Below are positions 1 through 8,117 of a DNA stretch of 64,000 nt, piece after piece. The stretch's first letter is position 1. Each line of letters opens with the position of its first letter. Under the pieces are notes generated by a model. The model saw only the letters and a list, made by a program, of their open reading frames with translations. It made no database searches and had not been told where the DNA came from. The DNA is taken from contig NZ_QXTH01000001.1 in assembly GCF_003946865.1 (NCBI RefSeq), positions 761,156 to 825,155 on the forward strand, given 5' to 3'. This DNA comes from Antribacter gilvus. GTDB lineage: Bacteria; Actinomycetota; Actinomycetes; Actinomycetales; Cellulomonadaceae. The position numbers and the translations under genes were made by a program.

Positions 1-1140
1 GTGGACCCCGACACGTCGGGCAACAAGCTCGTGCTGCAGCTCGTCGCGGGCGGCGTCTCGTACGAGGCGTACCCCTCGCTCGCCGGGGACGCGCCGTACG
101 TGGCGACCATCCCGTTCGCGGACTGGCGCCCGGCGCCGTGGGACACCGCCAACGCCGACCGGCGGATCACCCAGGACGACCTCGAGAACGTCAGCCAGTT
201 CAACGTGTACGTCAACGCCGCCGAGGGCGGTGCCACGTCGGGCGCGATCGTCGTCGACGACCTGAAGGCCGTGCTCGGCACCCCGCCGCCGCCCGTCTTC
301 CGCGACACGCCGCGCACGATGCCCGAGTACGAGGCGATCGAGTGGCTCGCCGAGGAAGGCCTGGCATCGGCCGTGGGCTGGGGCGACCGAGGCGGCCGCT
401 TCTACCCGACGCGCGCCGTCAAGGCGGGCGAGCTGGCGGCGCTCCTGCGCGCGTACGACCCGGAGGGCGACATCGCCGACCACGCCGCGCCCCGCGCCGG
501 GGCCACCAAGCTCGCGGTCGCCGAGGCGTTCTGGCGCCTCTACGGCTCGCCCGCCACGGACGTCACCACGGTGTACGACGACGTCCCGGCCGCCTCCGCG
601 GAGGCCGTCGCCTGGGCGGTGGGAACCGGCGTGGTGCCGACGCCGTCGTCGACGTGGTTCGGGGTGGGCTACACCGTGAAGCGGTCCGCGCTCACCGCGA
701 TGCTGTTCCGGTTCGACGCGCTGCCGTCGCCGCTCCAGCCTGCCGTCATCGCCGACTTCGAGTCCGGTGACCAGGGCTGGGCGGTGCCGAGCTGGTCGAA
801 CGGGACGGCGTCGGCGTCCGGCGGCCTCCTGGTCGTCGAGGCCGGGACCGACGGGGCGTGGGTGTCCGGACCCGGTGGGATCGACCTCACCGGTCGCACC
901 GAGCTCCGGCTCGACGTGGCCGCGACCACCGGTTTCGACACCAAGGTGGCGCTCCAGCTCGGCCCCGACTGGACCTGGTGCGAGACCGGCCAGGCCGGCT
1001 GGGTGCAGGAGCCCGGGGAGGTGGTGGTCGACCTGACCACGCTGTCGCCGGAGTGCCAGGCGCTCGTGGGCACGGTCCACGGCGTCAACGTGTTCCTCAA
1101 CGGAGGCACGCACCGGCTGGACGCGATCACGGTGCACTGA
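1..1140 (+). CDS. C-terminal part of a secreted carbohydrate-active protein with SLH and jelly-roll modules (5' end outside window)
   Basis: The frame is already open at base 1, so this is only the C-terminal 379 residues of a larger protein. Residues 1-95 look like the end of a jelly-roll carbohydrate-binding module, with a closing strand containing VVDDLKAVLG. A PPPP linker follows. Residues about 98-235 resemble S-layer-homology repeats, with the FRDTP and YDDVP starts and EAIEWLAEEG-type helices. Residues about 247-379 form a second jelly-roll-like module beginning IADFESGDQGW. This architecture is familiar at the C-terminus of secreted mannanases and other glycoside hydrolases of cellulolytic actinobacteria. 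The catalytic domain is not in the window, so the enzyme activity is unknown. A long hairpin follows the stop codon. Confidence 0.75.
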   Translation: MDPDTSGNKLVLQLVAGGVSYEAYPSLAGDAPYVATIPFADWRPAPWDTANADRRITQDDLENVSQFNVYVNAAEGGATSGAIVVDDLKAVLGTPPPPVFRDTPRTMPEYEAIEWLAEEGLASAVGWGDRGGRFYPTRAVKAGELAALLRAYDPEGDIADHAAPRAGATKLAVAEAFWRLYGSPATDVTTVYDDVPAASAEAVAWAVGTGVVPTPSSTWFGVGYTVKRSALTAMLFRFDALPSPLQPAVIADFESGDQGWAVPSWSNGTASASGGLLVVEAGTDGAWVSGPGGIDLTGRTELRLDVAATTGFDTKVALQLGPDWTWCETGQAGWVQEPGEVVVDLTTLSPECQALVGTVHGVNVFLNGGTHRLDAITVH

Positions 1141-1154
1141 CCCGCTCCGCTGTT

Positions 1155-1247
1155 GGCCTTCTCGCCGAGATAGTGCGCTCGTCCGGGGTGGCGATGACCA
1201 TCGCCACCCCCGGACGAGGACGAGCGCACTACCTCGGCGAGGAGGCC
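1155..1247. repeat. Long imperfect intergenic palindrome (family 2), probable terminator
   Basis: The outer arms read GGCCTTCTCGCCGAGATAGT... and ...ACTACCTCGGCGAGGAGGCC. The inner arms are GTCCGGGG(TGGCGATG) and CATCGCCACCCCCGGAC around a 2-nt centre. The right arm carries an extra GTCCTC unit, so the stem is bulged. There is no T-run. The core CGCCGAGRTAGTG recurs in another hairpin at 12685-12723. It fills most of the 138-bp gap between the SLH protein and the next gene. Confidence 0.75.
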
Positions 1248-1278
1248 CAGCGCAGGGTGGGGTGTCCGTTACGGCATC

Positions 1279-2766
1279 ATGTGCGGCATGCGTGAGTCTC
1301 TGTCCGTCCTCTTCCGTGCCGGCCGTCTGCTCGGCGCGCACTGGCCCGCGCTCGTCGTGCTGGGCCTGCTCGGCGTGGCGGTGCGCAACGGGGCGCTGTG
1401 GGGAGCCGTCGAGCTGAGCCAGTGGAACTCGCCCGTGGCGCAGATCCTGCTGATCGTCGCCCCGCTGGGATATCTCGTGCCGGTCGTCGCGATGCTGCTC
1501 ATCTGCTCCCGCTCCTTGCCGAACCTCGCCCGGGCACGTGCCGCTCAGGCGCCGATGCTGCCCTCCGAGCGACGCGAGCGGCGGCTGATCGACGTCGCCC
1601 TGTCGGTCCTCGTGCCGTTTCTCCTGATCTACGAGGTCGAGGGCAACCTCCAGGCGGACCGCGCGCGGTTCATCAACGAGGTGTCCGCCGACGAGCTCTT
1701 CAACGACCTGTTCGCCGCCGAGGGTCAGTTCGACCCCGGGAGCCGCATCGGTGTTCTCGACGGGCCGACCCTCATCGCGATCGTGATCGGGGTGTTCGTG
1801 CTCAGGTGGTTGCTCGGCCTCCTCGAGAGCAAGGTCCGGTTCCTGGGGTTCGCCATCCTCGGCGGGTGCATGGAGATCTACTGGACCGGACAGGCTGCGG
1901 CCCACCTCGAGCGTCTGAGCATCAAGCTGGAGCCCTTCTTTGAGGAACGCCAGCTCGTGGCGACGGCGACGGCGGCCTTCGGTACCGTCGAGGAGCGTGT
2001 CGGGCCCGACGTCGAGGCCGTCCTCGGCATGGCGAGCACGGCTCTCGGCACCGCGATCGAGTCCGTCGACGTCGCGCTCGTCGCGCCGCTCGCCTGGCTC
2101 GCGATCGGCGCCGTGGTGCTGGGGCACAAGCTGATGGACCCGCCGTCCACGGAGCACCGGATCCTCGACCGGCTCGGGTGGCTGCCCGCGGGCATCCGGG
2201 AGATCCTCGCGTCCCTCACGGAGGACCTGCGCGCCCGGTTCAGCGCGCTGTGGCAGGGGATACGGCTCATCGGGCGCGGGGGTCTCGGCCCGATCGTTCT
2301 CTTTGTCCTGGGCTACCTCCTGGCCATGCGCGCCACCGCCGGGGTCGGCTGGCTCGTGCGGGGTATCGGCGGCCCCGTCGAGACCACGACCTGGACGACG
2401 TTCTCCGCGATGGAGGTGGGCGCCGGGCTCGTGATCGCGATGGTGCTCGCGGCGGTGCTGATCGCGGCCTCGGTGGACGCGCTGGTCGAGCGGGGCCTCG
2501 CGGTACCCGACGACGACAGAGCCGACGCGGGGGGCGGTCCGGCCGCCCCGGCCGCCCCGGCCGACGCCCCGACCGGCCCCCTGGCCGACGCTCCGGCCGA
2601 CGACCGCACCGACGCGACCGACGAGATCGACGACGTCACGCACGTCCGGTACCCCCGGCCGCCGGTAGCGCCGCCGGTAGCGCCGCCGGTATCCGGGCCG
2701 GCGCGCGGTCACGCGCCCCTTCCGGCGGGCCTCCTGCCCGGCTACGGCACGTCGAACGTCACGTAA
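1279..2766 (+). CDS. Polytopic membrane protein, cassette gene A, copy 1 (function unknown)
   Basis: I do not recognise this 495-residue protein. About eight hydrophobic segments can be seen, near residues 20-42, 54-77, 108-122, 163-184, 188-206, 267-286, 330-350 and 383-406. A variable extracytoplasmic or cytosolic region (about 210-260) and an Ala/Pro/Asp-rich tail from about 415 onward complete it. It is clearly homologous to the protein at 4736-6058. Shared stretches include HWPALVVL, LAPLGYL-like, YWTGQAA and GAVVLGH. The start could be ATG 1279 or ATG 1288; neither has a good Shine-Dalgarno. The 3' end overlaps the convergent gene at 2742 by 25 bp. The tail contains a 12-bp tandem repeat coding for PPVA units. 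Transporter, channel or envelope-complex scaffold are all possible. Confidence 0.8.
   Translation: MCGMRESLSVLFRAGRLLGAHWPALVVLGLLGVAVRNGALWGAVELSQWNSPVAQILLIVAPLGYLVPVVAMLLICSRSLPNLARARAAQAPMLPSERRERRLIDVALSVLVPFLLIYEVEGNLQADRARFINEVSADELFNDLFAAEGQFDPGSRIGVLDGPTLIAIVIGVFVLRWLLGLLESKVRFLGFAILGGCMEIYWTGQAAAHLERLSIKLEPFFEERQLVATATAAFGTVEERVGPDVEAVLGMASTALGTAIESVDVALVAPLAWLAIGAVVLGHKLMDPPSTEHRILDRLGWLPAGIREILASLTEDLRARFSALWQGIRLIGRGGLGPIVLFVLGYLLAMRATAGVGWLVRGIGGPVETTTWTTFSAMEVGAGLVIAMVLAAVLIAASVDALVERGLAVPDDDRADAGGGPAAPAAPADAPTGPLADAPADDRTDATDEIDDVTHVRYPRPPVAPPVAPPVSGPARGHAPLPAGLLPGYGTSNVT
2659..2694 (+). repeat. Three tandem 12-bp repeats inside gene A1
   Basis: The unit CCGCCGGTAGCG occurs twice exactly and a third time as CCGCCGGTATCC. 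It encodes the PPVA/PPVS repeat of the C-terminal tail. It is absent from the paralogue at 4736-6058 and looks like a recent local expansion. Confidence 0.85.
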
Positions 2767-3377
2767 CCAGGTCCGCCGAACCCGAACCGCACCTCGGTGA
2801 TCACGGCGTCCTCGTCGACCAGGATCGGCGAGGTGATGCTCCACTCCGGCTCGGTGCTGAGGGGGTCGTCGGCGTCGGGGGGCAAGCAGCGGTTCGAGCT
2901 GCCCAGCACGTCGGGGCTCTTCTCGCCGTAGCGCGCGCCGTCGTCCCCCAGCAGCACGATCGTGCAGAGCGCGAGGTCGGTCCGGGGCACCGCCGCGAGG
3001 CGAAGACTCACCAGGTACGGCACTGCGCCGTCGGGCACCGGGACCGGGTCGCCGTAGTCGGGCTCCGGCAGCTCGTCCACCCGCGTCACGGAGAGGACTT
3101 CGACCTCGACGTCGCGCTGTACCCAGGTGTTGGCCCGCTCGGGCACCTGGAAGCCGACGTCGTAGTACTCCTCGGAGTGGCGGGCCGTCTCGCCCGCCCC
3201 GACGTGCTGGATCTCGTGGTGCAGGCCGTTCGGCCACCAGAAAGCCCAGATGCGGAACGACGACGCCCCCGCGGCCACGACGAGCGCGACCGGCAGGAGC
3301 ACCAGCCAGACCGCGTTCCGACGCCACCAGCCCACCGCGGCCGGCGCCTCGACCGGGTTCTCGGGCAGGGTCGTCAT
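2742..3377 (-). CDS. Single-pass exported protein, cassette gene B, copy 1 (function unknown)
   Basis: This 211-residue protein has a WWRRNAVWLVLLPVAL-type membrane anchor at about residues 17-40, then an extracytoplasmic domain. It aligns along its length with the protein at 6034-6648. Both share the WWRRN.VWLVL anchor, the GASS.R...FWW juxtamembrane segment, DP.PVP.G, two cysteines flanking a G.RYG loop (LALCTIV and NRCLPP here), and a C-terminus ending in VP. The conserved Cys pair suggests a disulfide outside the membrane. Its ATG overlaps the stop of the upstream gene as ATGA, so it is the last gene of a three-gene operon. No known family is recognised. Confidence 0.8.
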   Translation of the reverse strand: MTTLPENPVEAPAAVGWWRRNAVWLVLLPVALVVAAGASSFRIWAFWWPNGLHHEIQHVGAGETARHSEEYYDVGFQVPERANTWVQRDVEVEVLSVTRVDELPEPDYGDPVPVPDGAVPYLVSLRLAAVPRTDLALCTIVLLGDDGARYGEKSPDVLGSSNRCLPPDADDPLSTEPEWSITSPILVDEDAVITEVRFGFGGPGYVTFDVP

Positions 3378-4003
3378 CCTTCGCCTTCCTCGTCAGCGTT
3401 CGTCGTCGCGGAGGCGAACCCTGGCGCGTCGACGTCGATCTCGTCGGTCGCCTCCCAGAGCTCGTCCGCCTCCTGCCGGGTGATGCCGAGGTCGACGACG
3501 GCCACCGCGTCGCGCCGCTGGCCCGCCTGGTCGTCGTGGACGTGCGTACCCCGGGCGAGCCGGACCGTCGCGCCCGCCAGCGCGTCGCGCGGCACGTCGA
3601 AGCAGTAGGTGGTCCGCCAGGCGTATCCCGGCTGGGAGCCCGTCCCCTCGGTGCACCCGCCCCGGCTCGTGGGCCAGTGGGTGCGCCCCTGGGAGTCGAC
3701 CACCTCGGCGCCCGCAAAGTACGTCTCTCCCTCTGTGGCCTCCCACGTCGCGTCGATGACCAGGAAGGTACCTGCGGCCACAGCCGGCTGGGACGATGCG
3801 AGGGTGTCCGCCGTGCGGACCTCGGTCACGGTGAGCTCGGCGTAGTCGAGGTCGAGGGTCTCGCCGACGTGCCCGTCGACCAGGAACGGTTGCTCGAGGA
3901 TCGTGCCCTGGGGCATCACGTTGACGAGGGCGCACGCGGCGCCGAAGGCTACGACGAGGAGCGTGGTGCTGCGCCAGGTGACGCGCCGACCGGAGTGGCT
4001 CAT
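3374..4003 (-). CDS. Exported beta-rich protein, cassette gene C, copy 1 (DUF4352-like)
   Basis: The protein has 209 residues, with a hydrophobic N-terminal anchor at about 12-32 (STTLLVVAFGAACALVNV). A strand-rich domain follows with the pattern of DUF4352/TRF2-like surface proteins: a V.V....A short motif, then VAAGTFLVIDATWEA, a SRGGC loop and a YCFDVP strand. Cysteines in SRGGC and YCFDV are both conserved in the paralogue at 6645-7286. It starts at ATG 4003, overlapping the upstream stop as ATGA, and is translationally coupled to the next gene in the same way. The DUF4352 resemblance is by pattern only. It probably sits on the outer face of the membrane. Confidence 0.75.
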   Translation of the reverse strand: MSHSGRRVTWRSTTLLVVAFGAACALVNVMPQGTILEQPFLVDGHVGETLDLDYAELTVTEVRTADTLASSQPAVAAGTFLVIDATWEATEGETYFAGAEVVDSQGRTHWPTSRGGCTEGTGSQPGYAWRTTYCFDVPRDALAGATVRLARGTHVHDDQAGQRRDAVAVVDLGITRQEADELWEATDEIDVDAPGFASATTNADEEGEG

Positions 4004-4656
4004 TGATCATTCCCCGTCTCCACGGCGAGCCTGCCGCGGTAGAGCACCTCGCCGTACGCGAACCACCGCTGGTCGTCCAGCTGGAACGTGGTGTCCTCCT
4101 CGATCCAGGTCAGCTCGGCGACGTCGACGGTGATCTCGTCCTGCGCCCACGCACCGTCCTGCTCCCAGATCAGTGCCATCCGGTAGGGCAGCCCTGGGTT
4201 GAACACGTCGACGGAGGTGGCGTCCGCCACGCCGAGGACCGTAGGCAGCAGCTCCTGCGTGTCGCGCGGAACGATCCCGGCGTCCGCCGGCGGGGGGATG
4301 GCGTCGACGAGCGTTCCTTGATGCGCAGGCTTCTCGCCCTGGTTCGACACCTCGACCACGACGGCAAGCAGGCGGTTGCCCTCTTCGAGCGGCTTGACGA
4401 AGCCCAGCTCGTCGGCGACGACCGCTCGCACCACCGTCAGGTCGAAGGGGCCAACCTCGATCTCCTCCCCGGCGACGAGCGGCTCCGGTTCGACGACCAC
4501 CGCGTCCCAGGCGCCGAAGGGGGTGAGGGCGAAGACTCCCGCGATCCCTCCAACCACGACCCGCTGGGTCGTGGACATGCCGTCGACGACGGCGTCGGCC
4601 ACGGCGTGGAGCAGGCGGAGCACCAGATCGGCGTCCGCGTTTCGGGCATGCTTCAT
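4000..4656 (-). CDS. Exported protein, cassette gene D, copy 1 (function unknown)
   Basis: First gene of the D-C-B operon, 218 residues from ATG 4656. The N-terminal 27 residues are charged, followed by one hydrophobic segment (VVVGGIAGVFALTPFGAW) and a domain starting VGPFDLTVV. The paralogue at 7283-7993 shares VGPF..T, N.LL.V..EV, PPAD.G.V, NPG..Y...L.WEQ.G.W, a V.V..LTW.EED stretch and the QRW motif. The hydrophobic sequence could be a signal anchor. It is divergent from gene A2, whose ATG lies 79 bp away, so both cassettes may share this regulatory gap. Longer in-frame starts exist upstream but would run into A2; I rejected them. Confidence 0.75.
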   Translation of the reverse strand: MKHARNADADLVLRLLHAVADAVVDGMSTTQRVVVGGIAGVFALTPFGAWDAVVVEPEPLVAGEEIEVGPFDLTVVRAVVADELGFVKPLEEGNRLLAVVVEVSNQGEKPAHQGTLVDAIPPPADAGIVPRDTQELLPTVLGVADATSVDVFNPGLPYRMALIWEQDGAWAQDEITVDVAELTWIEEDTTFQLDDQRWFAYGEVLYRGRLAVETGNDQ

Positions 4657-4735
4657 GGCGCCAGATCGTAGCGACCCGCGACGTATGCGTGGTTTGCCCG
4701 CCGCCCCCAGGCGCCCCCGCCGTCGCGCGGTGATC

Positions 4736-6058
4736 ATGTCGGTGATGGTCACGACCGATCTGACGACGACCGGGCACCTGCGGGACGTCCCGCGGGTCCT
4801 CGTGCTGGCCGCCCGCCTGGTGGCGGGCCACTGGCCGGCGCTGGTCGTCCTGGCGTTCACCGGCGTCGCGGTCCGCTCGGGGGCGGTCTGGGCGGCGGTC
4901 GAGGTGAGCGACCACGTCCCGGCGCTCGCGCAGATGCTCCTCCTGCTCGCCCCGCTCGGGTACCTCCTGCCGATGATCGCGATGCTGCGGATCCTCGGCG
5001 CGTCCCTCCCCGGCGTGCATGCGGCGATGTCGGCCACCGCGCCGGACCAGCCCACCGAGCACCGGCCTCGCCGCCTGGTCGACGTCATGGTGAGCGTGTT
5101 CGTCCCGTTCCTGGCCGTGTACTCCTCGTACGGGCTGCTGGCGGCGGACCGGGACCGGTTCACCAACGAGGCCGCATGGGACGAGTTCAACCAGACCTTC
5201 ACGCAGGGCGGCACCGACTTCACGTCCCGGCTCGCCATCACGTCGATCCCCGTGCTGCTCGGGCTCGTGGGTCTCGCCTGGGTGGTGCGGTGGGCGCTCG
5301 GCCGGTTCGAGCTGCGGACGCGGTTCCTCGCGCTGGCCTTCGTCGGTGCGCTCGTCGAGGTCTACTGGACCGGGCAGGCCGCGAGGTTCCTCGCCGCCCA
5401 GCAGGAGAACCTGCGCGACTGGTTCCTCACGCGTCGCGCCGTCCAGGACCTGACCGAGGTGTACACACAGGCGACGGAGCTGCTCGGCCCGCTCACGGAC
5501 CCCGTCCGTGCGTTCACGTCCTGGGCCTTGGGGCTGCTCGGCTCGCTGGACGCCGTCGTCGTGGTCCCGGTCGCGTGGCTCACGGTGGGCGCCGTCGTGC
5601 TGGGCCACCGCCTGATGCCCGCGCCGCCGCTCCAGCACCCGCTCCTCGACCGGCTCGCCATCGTGCCCGAGCCCGTGCGCCGGGCCGCAGGCTCCCTCAC
5701 GACGGACCTGCGCGGCCGGTGGGTCGCCTTCTGGAACGGCCTGCGGATGCTGGGCAACGCGGGCCTCCTGCCGATGCTCGCGTTCTGCCTGACGTTCCTC
5801 GTGGTGATCCGGCTCCCCGCCATCGTGTCCGAGGTGGCCCGGGTGCTCGTCGGGCCGGTGCCCGCGGAGACGTTCCGGGCGTTCGTGCCGTGGGAGAGCG
5901 CGGTGGGGCTCGCGCTGAGCATGGCCCTCACCGCGCCGATGCTCGCCGCAGCGGTCGAGTGGTTCGTGACGCCGCGGACGCCGGCCGCGAGGGCCGCGCC
6001 GGCCCCCGCGCTGCCGGAGCCGGAGCCGGAGCCTCAGGGCACCTCGAGCGACACGTAA
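4736..6058 (+). CDS. Polytopic membrane protein, cassette gene A, copy 2 (function unknown)
   Basis: The protein has 440 residues from ATG 4736 (ATG 4745 is a possible alternative). It is the paralogue of the protein at 1279-2766, with the same run of about eight membrane segments and the same landmarks: GHWPALVVLAFTGVAVRSGA, LLAPLGYLLP, VEVYWTGQAARFL and VGAVVLGHRLM. The middle loop (residues about 210-260) and the tail (PALPEPEPEPQG) differ most. Its last 25 bp overlap the end of the convergent gene B2, exactly as in copy 1. I see no known catalytic motif. Roles as transporter, channel or membrane platform for the B, C and D proteins are guesses. Confidence 0.8.
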   Translation: MSVMVTTDLTTTGHLRDVPRVLVLAARLVAGHWPALVVLAFTGVAVRSGAVWAAVEVSDHVPALAQMLLLLAPLGYLLPMIAMLRILGASLPGVHAAMSATAPDQPTEHRPRRLVDVMVSVFVPFLAVYSSYGLLAADRDRFTNEAAWDEFNQTFTQGGTDFTSRLAITSIPVLLGLVGLAWVVRWALGRFELRTRFLALAFVGALVEVYWTGQAARFLAAQQENLRDWFLTRRAVQDLTEVYTQATELLGPLTDPVRAFTSWALGLLGSLDAVVVVPVAWLTVGAVVLGHRLMPAPPLQHPLLDRLAIVPEPVRRAAGSLTTDLRGRWVAFWNGLRMLGNAGLLPMLAFCLTFLVVIRLPAIVSEVARVLVGPVPAETFRAFVPWESAVGLALSMALTAPMLAAAVEWFVTPRTPAARAAPAPALPEPEPEPQGTSSDT

Positions 6059-6648
6059 CGGTTGCTCCCGTCCATCGTGACCCACACCTGGGTGATCTCG
6101 GCGCCCGCCGCCGTCACCACCACGGGCGCGGCGGACCAGGGAGTGCGGGGCGTCTCCAGCTCGACCGACCCGTCGTCGCCGGCCGGGTGGCACTGCGGCA
6201 TCTGCCGGAACGGATCGCCGTCGCCGTACCGGTTCCCGTCGGTGTCCACGAGGATCACCTGGCAGCCGTACAGGTTCGACTCGCCCGCGCGCTCGAACGC
6301 CAGCGTCACCCGGTAGCCGTCGGACCCCTCCGGTACGGGCAGGGGGTCGTCGTTCCACCGTGGCACGAGGGTGGCGGGCGACAGCCCCTCCAGCCGGACC
6401 CGGAAGTCCGTCGTCACCGTCTCGAACGTGAACGGGTCCTCGTACGAGTCCGTGTACCGCGCGGGATCCCCGGGGGCGGCGTGCGCGAGGCGGTGGCGCA
6501 GGTCGGCCTCCCACCAGAAGTCCTGCAGGCGGTAGGAGCTTGCGCCGAGCCCGGCCACCACCGCCACGGGCACGAGGACGAGCCAGACCCGGTTGCGCCG
6601 CCACCACGTCGCCGCCCGACGGCGGTGCTGGTCGCCTCCCGCCGTCAT
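6034..6648 (-). CDS. Single-pass exported protein, cassette gene B, copy 2
   Basis: The protein has 204 residues from ATG 6648, chosen because it overlaps the preceding stop as ATGA. A GTG eight codons upstream is also open. The anchor WWRRNRVWLVLVPVAVV lies at about residues 15-40. The extracytoplasmic part keeps the paired cysteines (NLYGCQV and MPQCHP) around the NRYGDG loop, the DPLPVPEG segment and the VP C-terminus found in copy 1. It is the last gene of the second D-C-B operon. Function is unknown; the domain looks like a small beta sandwich. Confidence 0.78.
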   Translation of the reverse strand: MTAGGDQHRRRAATWWRRNRVWLVLVPVAVVAGLGASSYRLQDFWWEADLRHRLAHAAPGDPARYTDSYEDPFTFETVTTDFRVRLEGLSPATLVPRWNDDPLPVPEGSDGYRVTLAFERAGESNLYGCQVILVDTDGNRYGDGDPFRQMPQCHPAGDDGSVELETPRTPWSAAPVVVTAAGAEITQVWVTMDGSNRYVSLEVP

Positions 6649-7286
6649 GGCGCCTCCCGCTCGGGGGACCACGGCCGGGTGTCGTACGGCTCAGGCCCGG
6701 GCAGCCAGGTCGCGTAGGTCTCGGTCGACGCCGCGAGCTGGGCCGCCCGGTCGGCGGTGAGGGCCAGATCCACGTGCACCACCTCGTCGCGCGCCTGGTA
6801 GTAGCCGTCGAGGTCGCCCCCGCCGCGAGCCACGACGAGGTACGCGCCCTCGAGCACGTCGGGCGCCACGTCGAAGCAGGCCATGGCGTGCCAGTCGACC
6901 CCCGCGGGCGCGAACATGCCCGTGGCGCACCCGCCCCGGGCCGTGCCCTCGTGCCGGAGCCCCTCGGCGTCCACGAGGTAGAGACCGTCGATGTTCTCCG
7001 TGCGGCGCGTGGCGCGCACCGTGACGTCCGCGACGAGGAACACGCCACCCGCCGTCGCTGCCGGAGGCTCCGACAGGCCGCCCGTGACCAGGGTCCGCGC
7101 CGCCCGGACCCCGTCCACGGTGATGGTCGCGTACTCGGTGCGGACCGGCTCGGCCACGGCGCCCGACCGGACGAACGGCGCCGTCGTCACGTCGTTCACG
7201 GGCCAGGTCTCGGTCACGACCCGGCCGAGCGCCATCGCGGCGATCACCGCGGCGGCGACGGCCGTGCCGCGGCCGAGCGGGCTCAC
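6645..7286 (-). CDS. Exported beta-rich protein, cassette gene C, copy 2 (DUF4352-like)
   Basis: The protein has 213 residues from GTG 7286, which overlaps the upstream stop as GTGA. A longer ORF to 7400 would run backwards into gene D2. Anchor residues are about 7-25 (GTAVAAAVIAAMAL). The domain keeps the ARGGC and ACFDV cysteines and the VFLVADVTVRA strand of its paralogue at 3374-4003. The C-terminal helix-rich end (LTADRAAQLAAST) matches LGITRQEADEL in copy 1, so the whole length is conserved and not just the beta domain. Confidence 0.75.
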   Translation of the reverse strand: MSPLGRGTAVAAAVIAAMALGRVVTETWPVNDVTTAPFVRSGAVAEPVRTEYATITVDGVRAARTLVTGGLSEPPAATAGGVFLVADVTVRATRRTENIDGLYLVDAEGLRHEGTARGGCATGMFAPAGVDWHAMACFDVAPDVLEGAYLVVARGGGDLDGYYQARDEVVHVDLALTADRAAQLAASTETYATWLPGPEPYDTRPWSPEREAP

Positions 7287-7993
7287 GGCTCCGCCACCGT
7301 CAGCAGCCCCGGCACCACGGGCAGGGTGGCGCTGTACACGGGCTCGTCCAGGTCGTTCCAGCGCTGGGGCATGAGGCCGATCGAGTCCTCCTCGACCCAT
7401 GTCAGCCCGTCGAGCGTCACCGTGACGGAGTCGCCCGACCAGGAGCCCTCCTGCTCCCAGGCGAGCACCACGGTGTAGGTGACCCCGGGGTTGAGCCGGT
7501 CGAGGTTGCCGGACTCCACCGCGCCGTCGGACACGACGGCGAGCGCGGCCTGTGCCGCGCCGTCGGAGCCCCGGAGGGGGAAGTCGCCGCCCTCGCCCAC
7601 GGCGACCACGCCGCCGTCGGCCGGTGGCCGGACGGCACCCGAGAGGGTGACGCCGTACTCGGGGCGGTCGCCCACCGTGGTGACCTCCGCGAGGACGCAG
7701 AGCACGCGGTTGGTCTCGGCGGCGTTCACGACGCCGCCCACGTACGGGAGGGTCGTGGCGCCGCGGAGCGTCACCTCGAAAGGGCCCACCCGGACGGCCT
7801 CGCCGACGGCGAGGTCTGCGGGCCCGGGCGGCGGCGCGCCCGCCAGCCCGCCGAACGGCGCGCTGAGCAGCACGGCGCCCGCCCCCGCCCCGAGAGCCTT
7901 CTGCTTCAGGCTCCGGGACCCGACGTACGACCCGAGCCCTCGGGCAGCGCCCTTGGCGCGTGCCGGCAGGCTCCGCCCCCCGGCGTCCCCCAT
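7283..7993 (-). CDS. Exported protein, cassette gene D, copy 2
   Basis: The protein has 236 residues from ATG 7993. A basic N-terminal segment of about 40 residues is followed by a hydrophobic stretch ([20 protein letters not shown]) and a domain starting VGPFEVTL. It shares with copy 1 the [32 protein letters not shown] and PQRW motifs. It is the first gene of the second D-C-B operon. Upstream lie three 12-bp tandem repeats, and a regulatory region could lie at or beyond them. The ORF could extend to 8113 but would then include the repeats; I prefer ATG 7993. Confidence 0.72.
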   Translation of the reverse strand: MGDAGGRSLPARAKGAARGLGSYVGSRSLKQKALGAGAGAVLLSAPFGGLAGAPPPGPADLAVGEAVRVGPFEVTLRGATTLPYVGGVVNAAETNRVLCVLAEVTTVGDRPEYGVTLSGAVRPPADGGVVAVGEGGDFPLRGSDGAAQAALAVVSDGAVESGNLDRLNPGVTYTVVLAWEQEGSWSGDSVTVTLDGLTWVEEDSIGLMPQRWNDLDEPVYSATLPVVPGLLTVAEP

Positions 7994-8012
7994 GCAGCCG
8001 ATGGTAATTCTC

Positions 8013-8048
8013 GTCGCCCGGTCCGTCGCCCGGTCCGTCGCCCGCTCC
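8013..8048. repeat. Three tandem 12-bp repeats upstream of gene D2
   Basis: GTCGCCCGGTCC occurs twice, then GTCGCCCGCTCC. They lie in the 124-bp gap between the D2 start and the Clp_N gene stop. The phase is 12 bp, as in the repeat of gene A1, although the sequence differs. I see no palindrome in the unit. Confidence 0.8.
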
Positions 8049-8117
8049 GTCACCGACCGACGCCGGGACCGAGCGTGCCAGGGCCTCGCACAGCGGGCGA
8101 CACCTCCCGCCAAGCTC

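Noticed and set aside
4007..7048. A 1013-residue minus-strand frame across the cassette
   Set aside because: It covers parts of five better-supported genes in other frames and has Arg/Gly-rich shadow composition.
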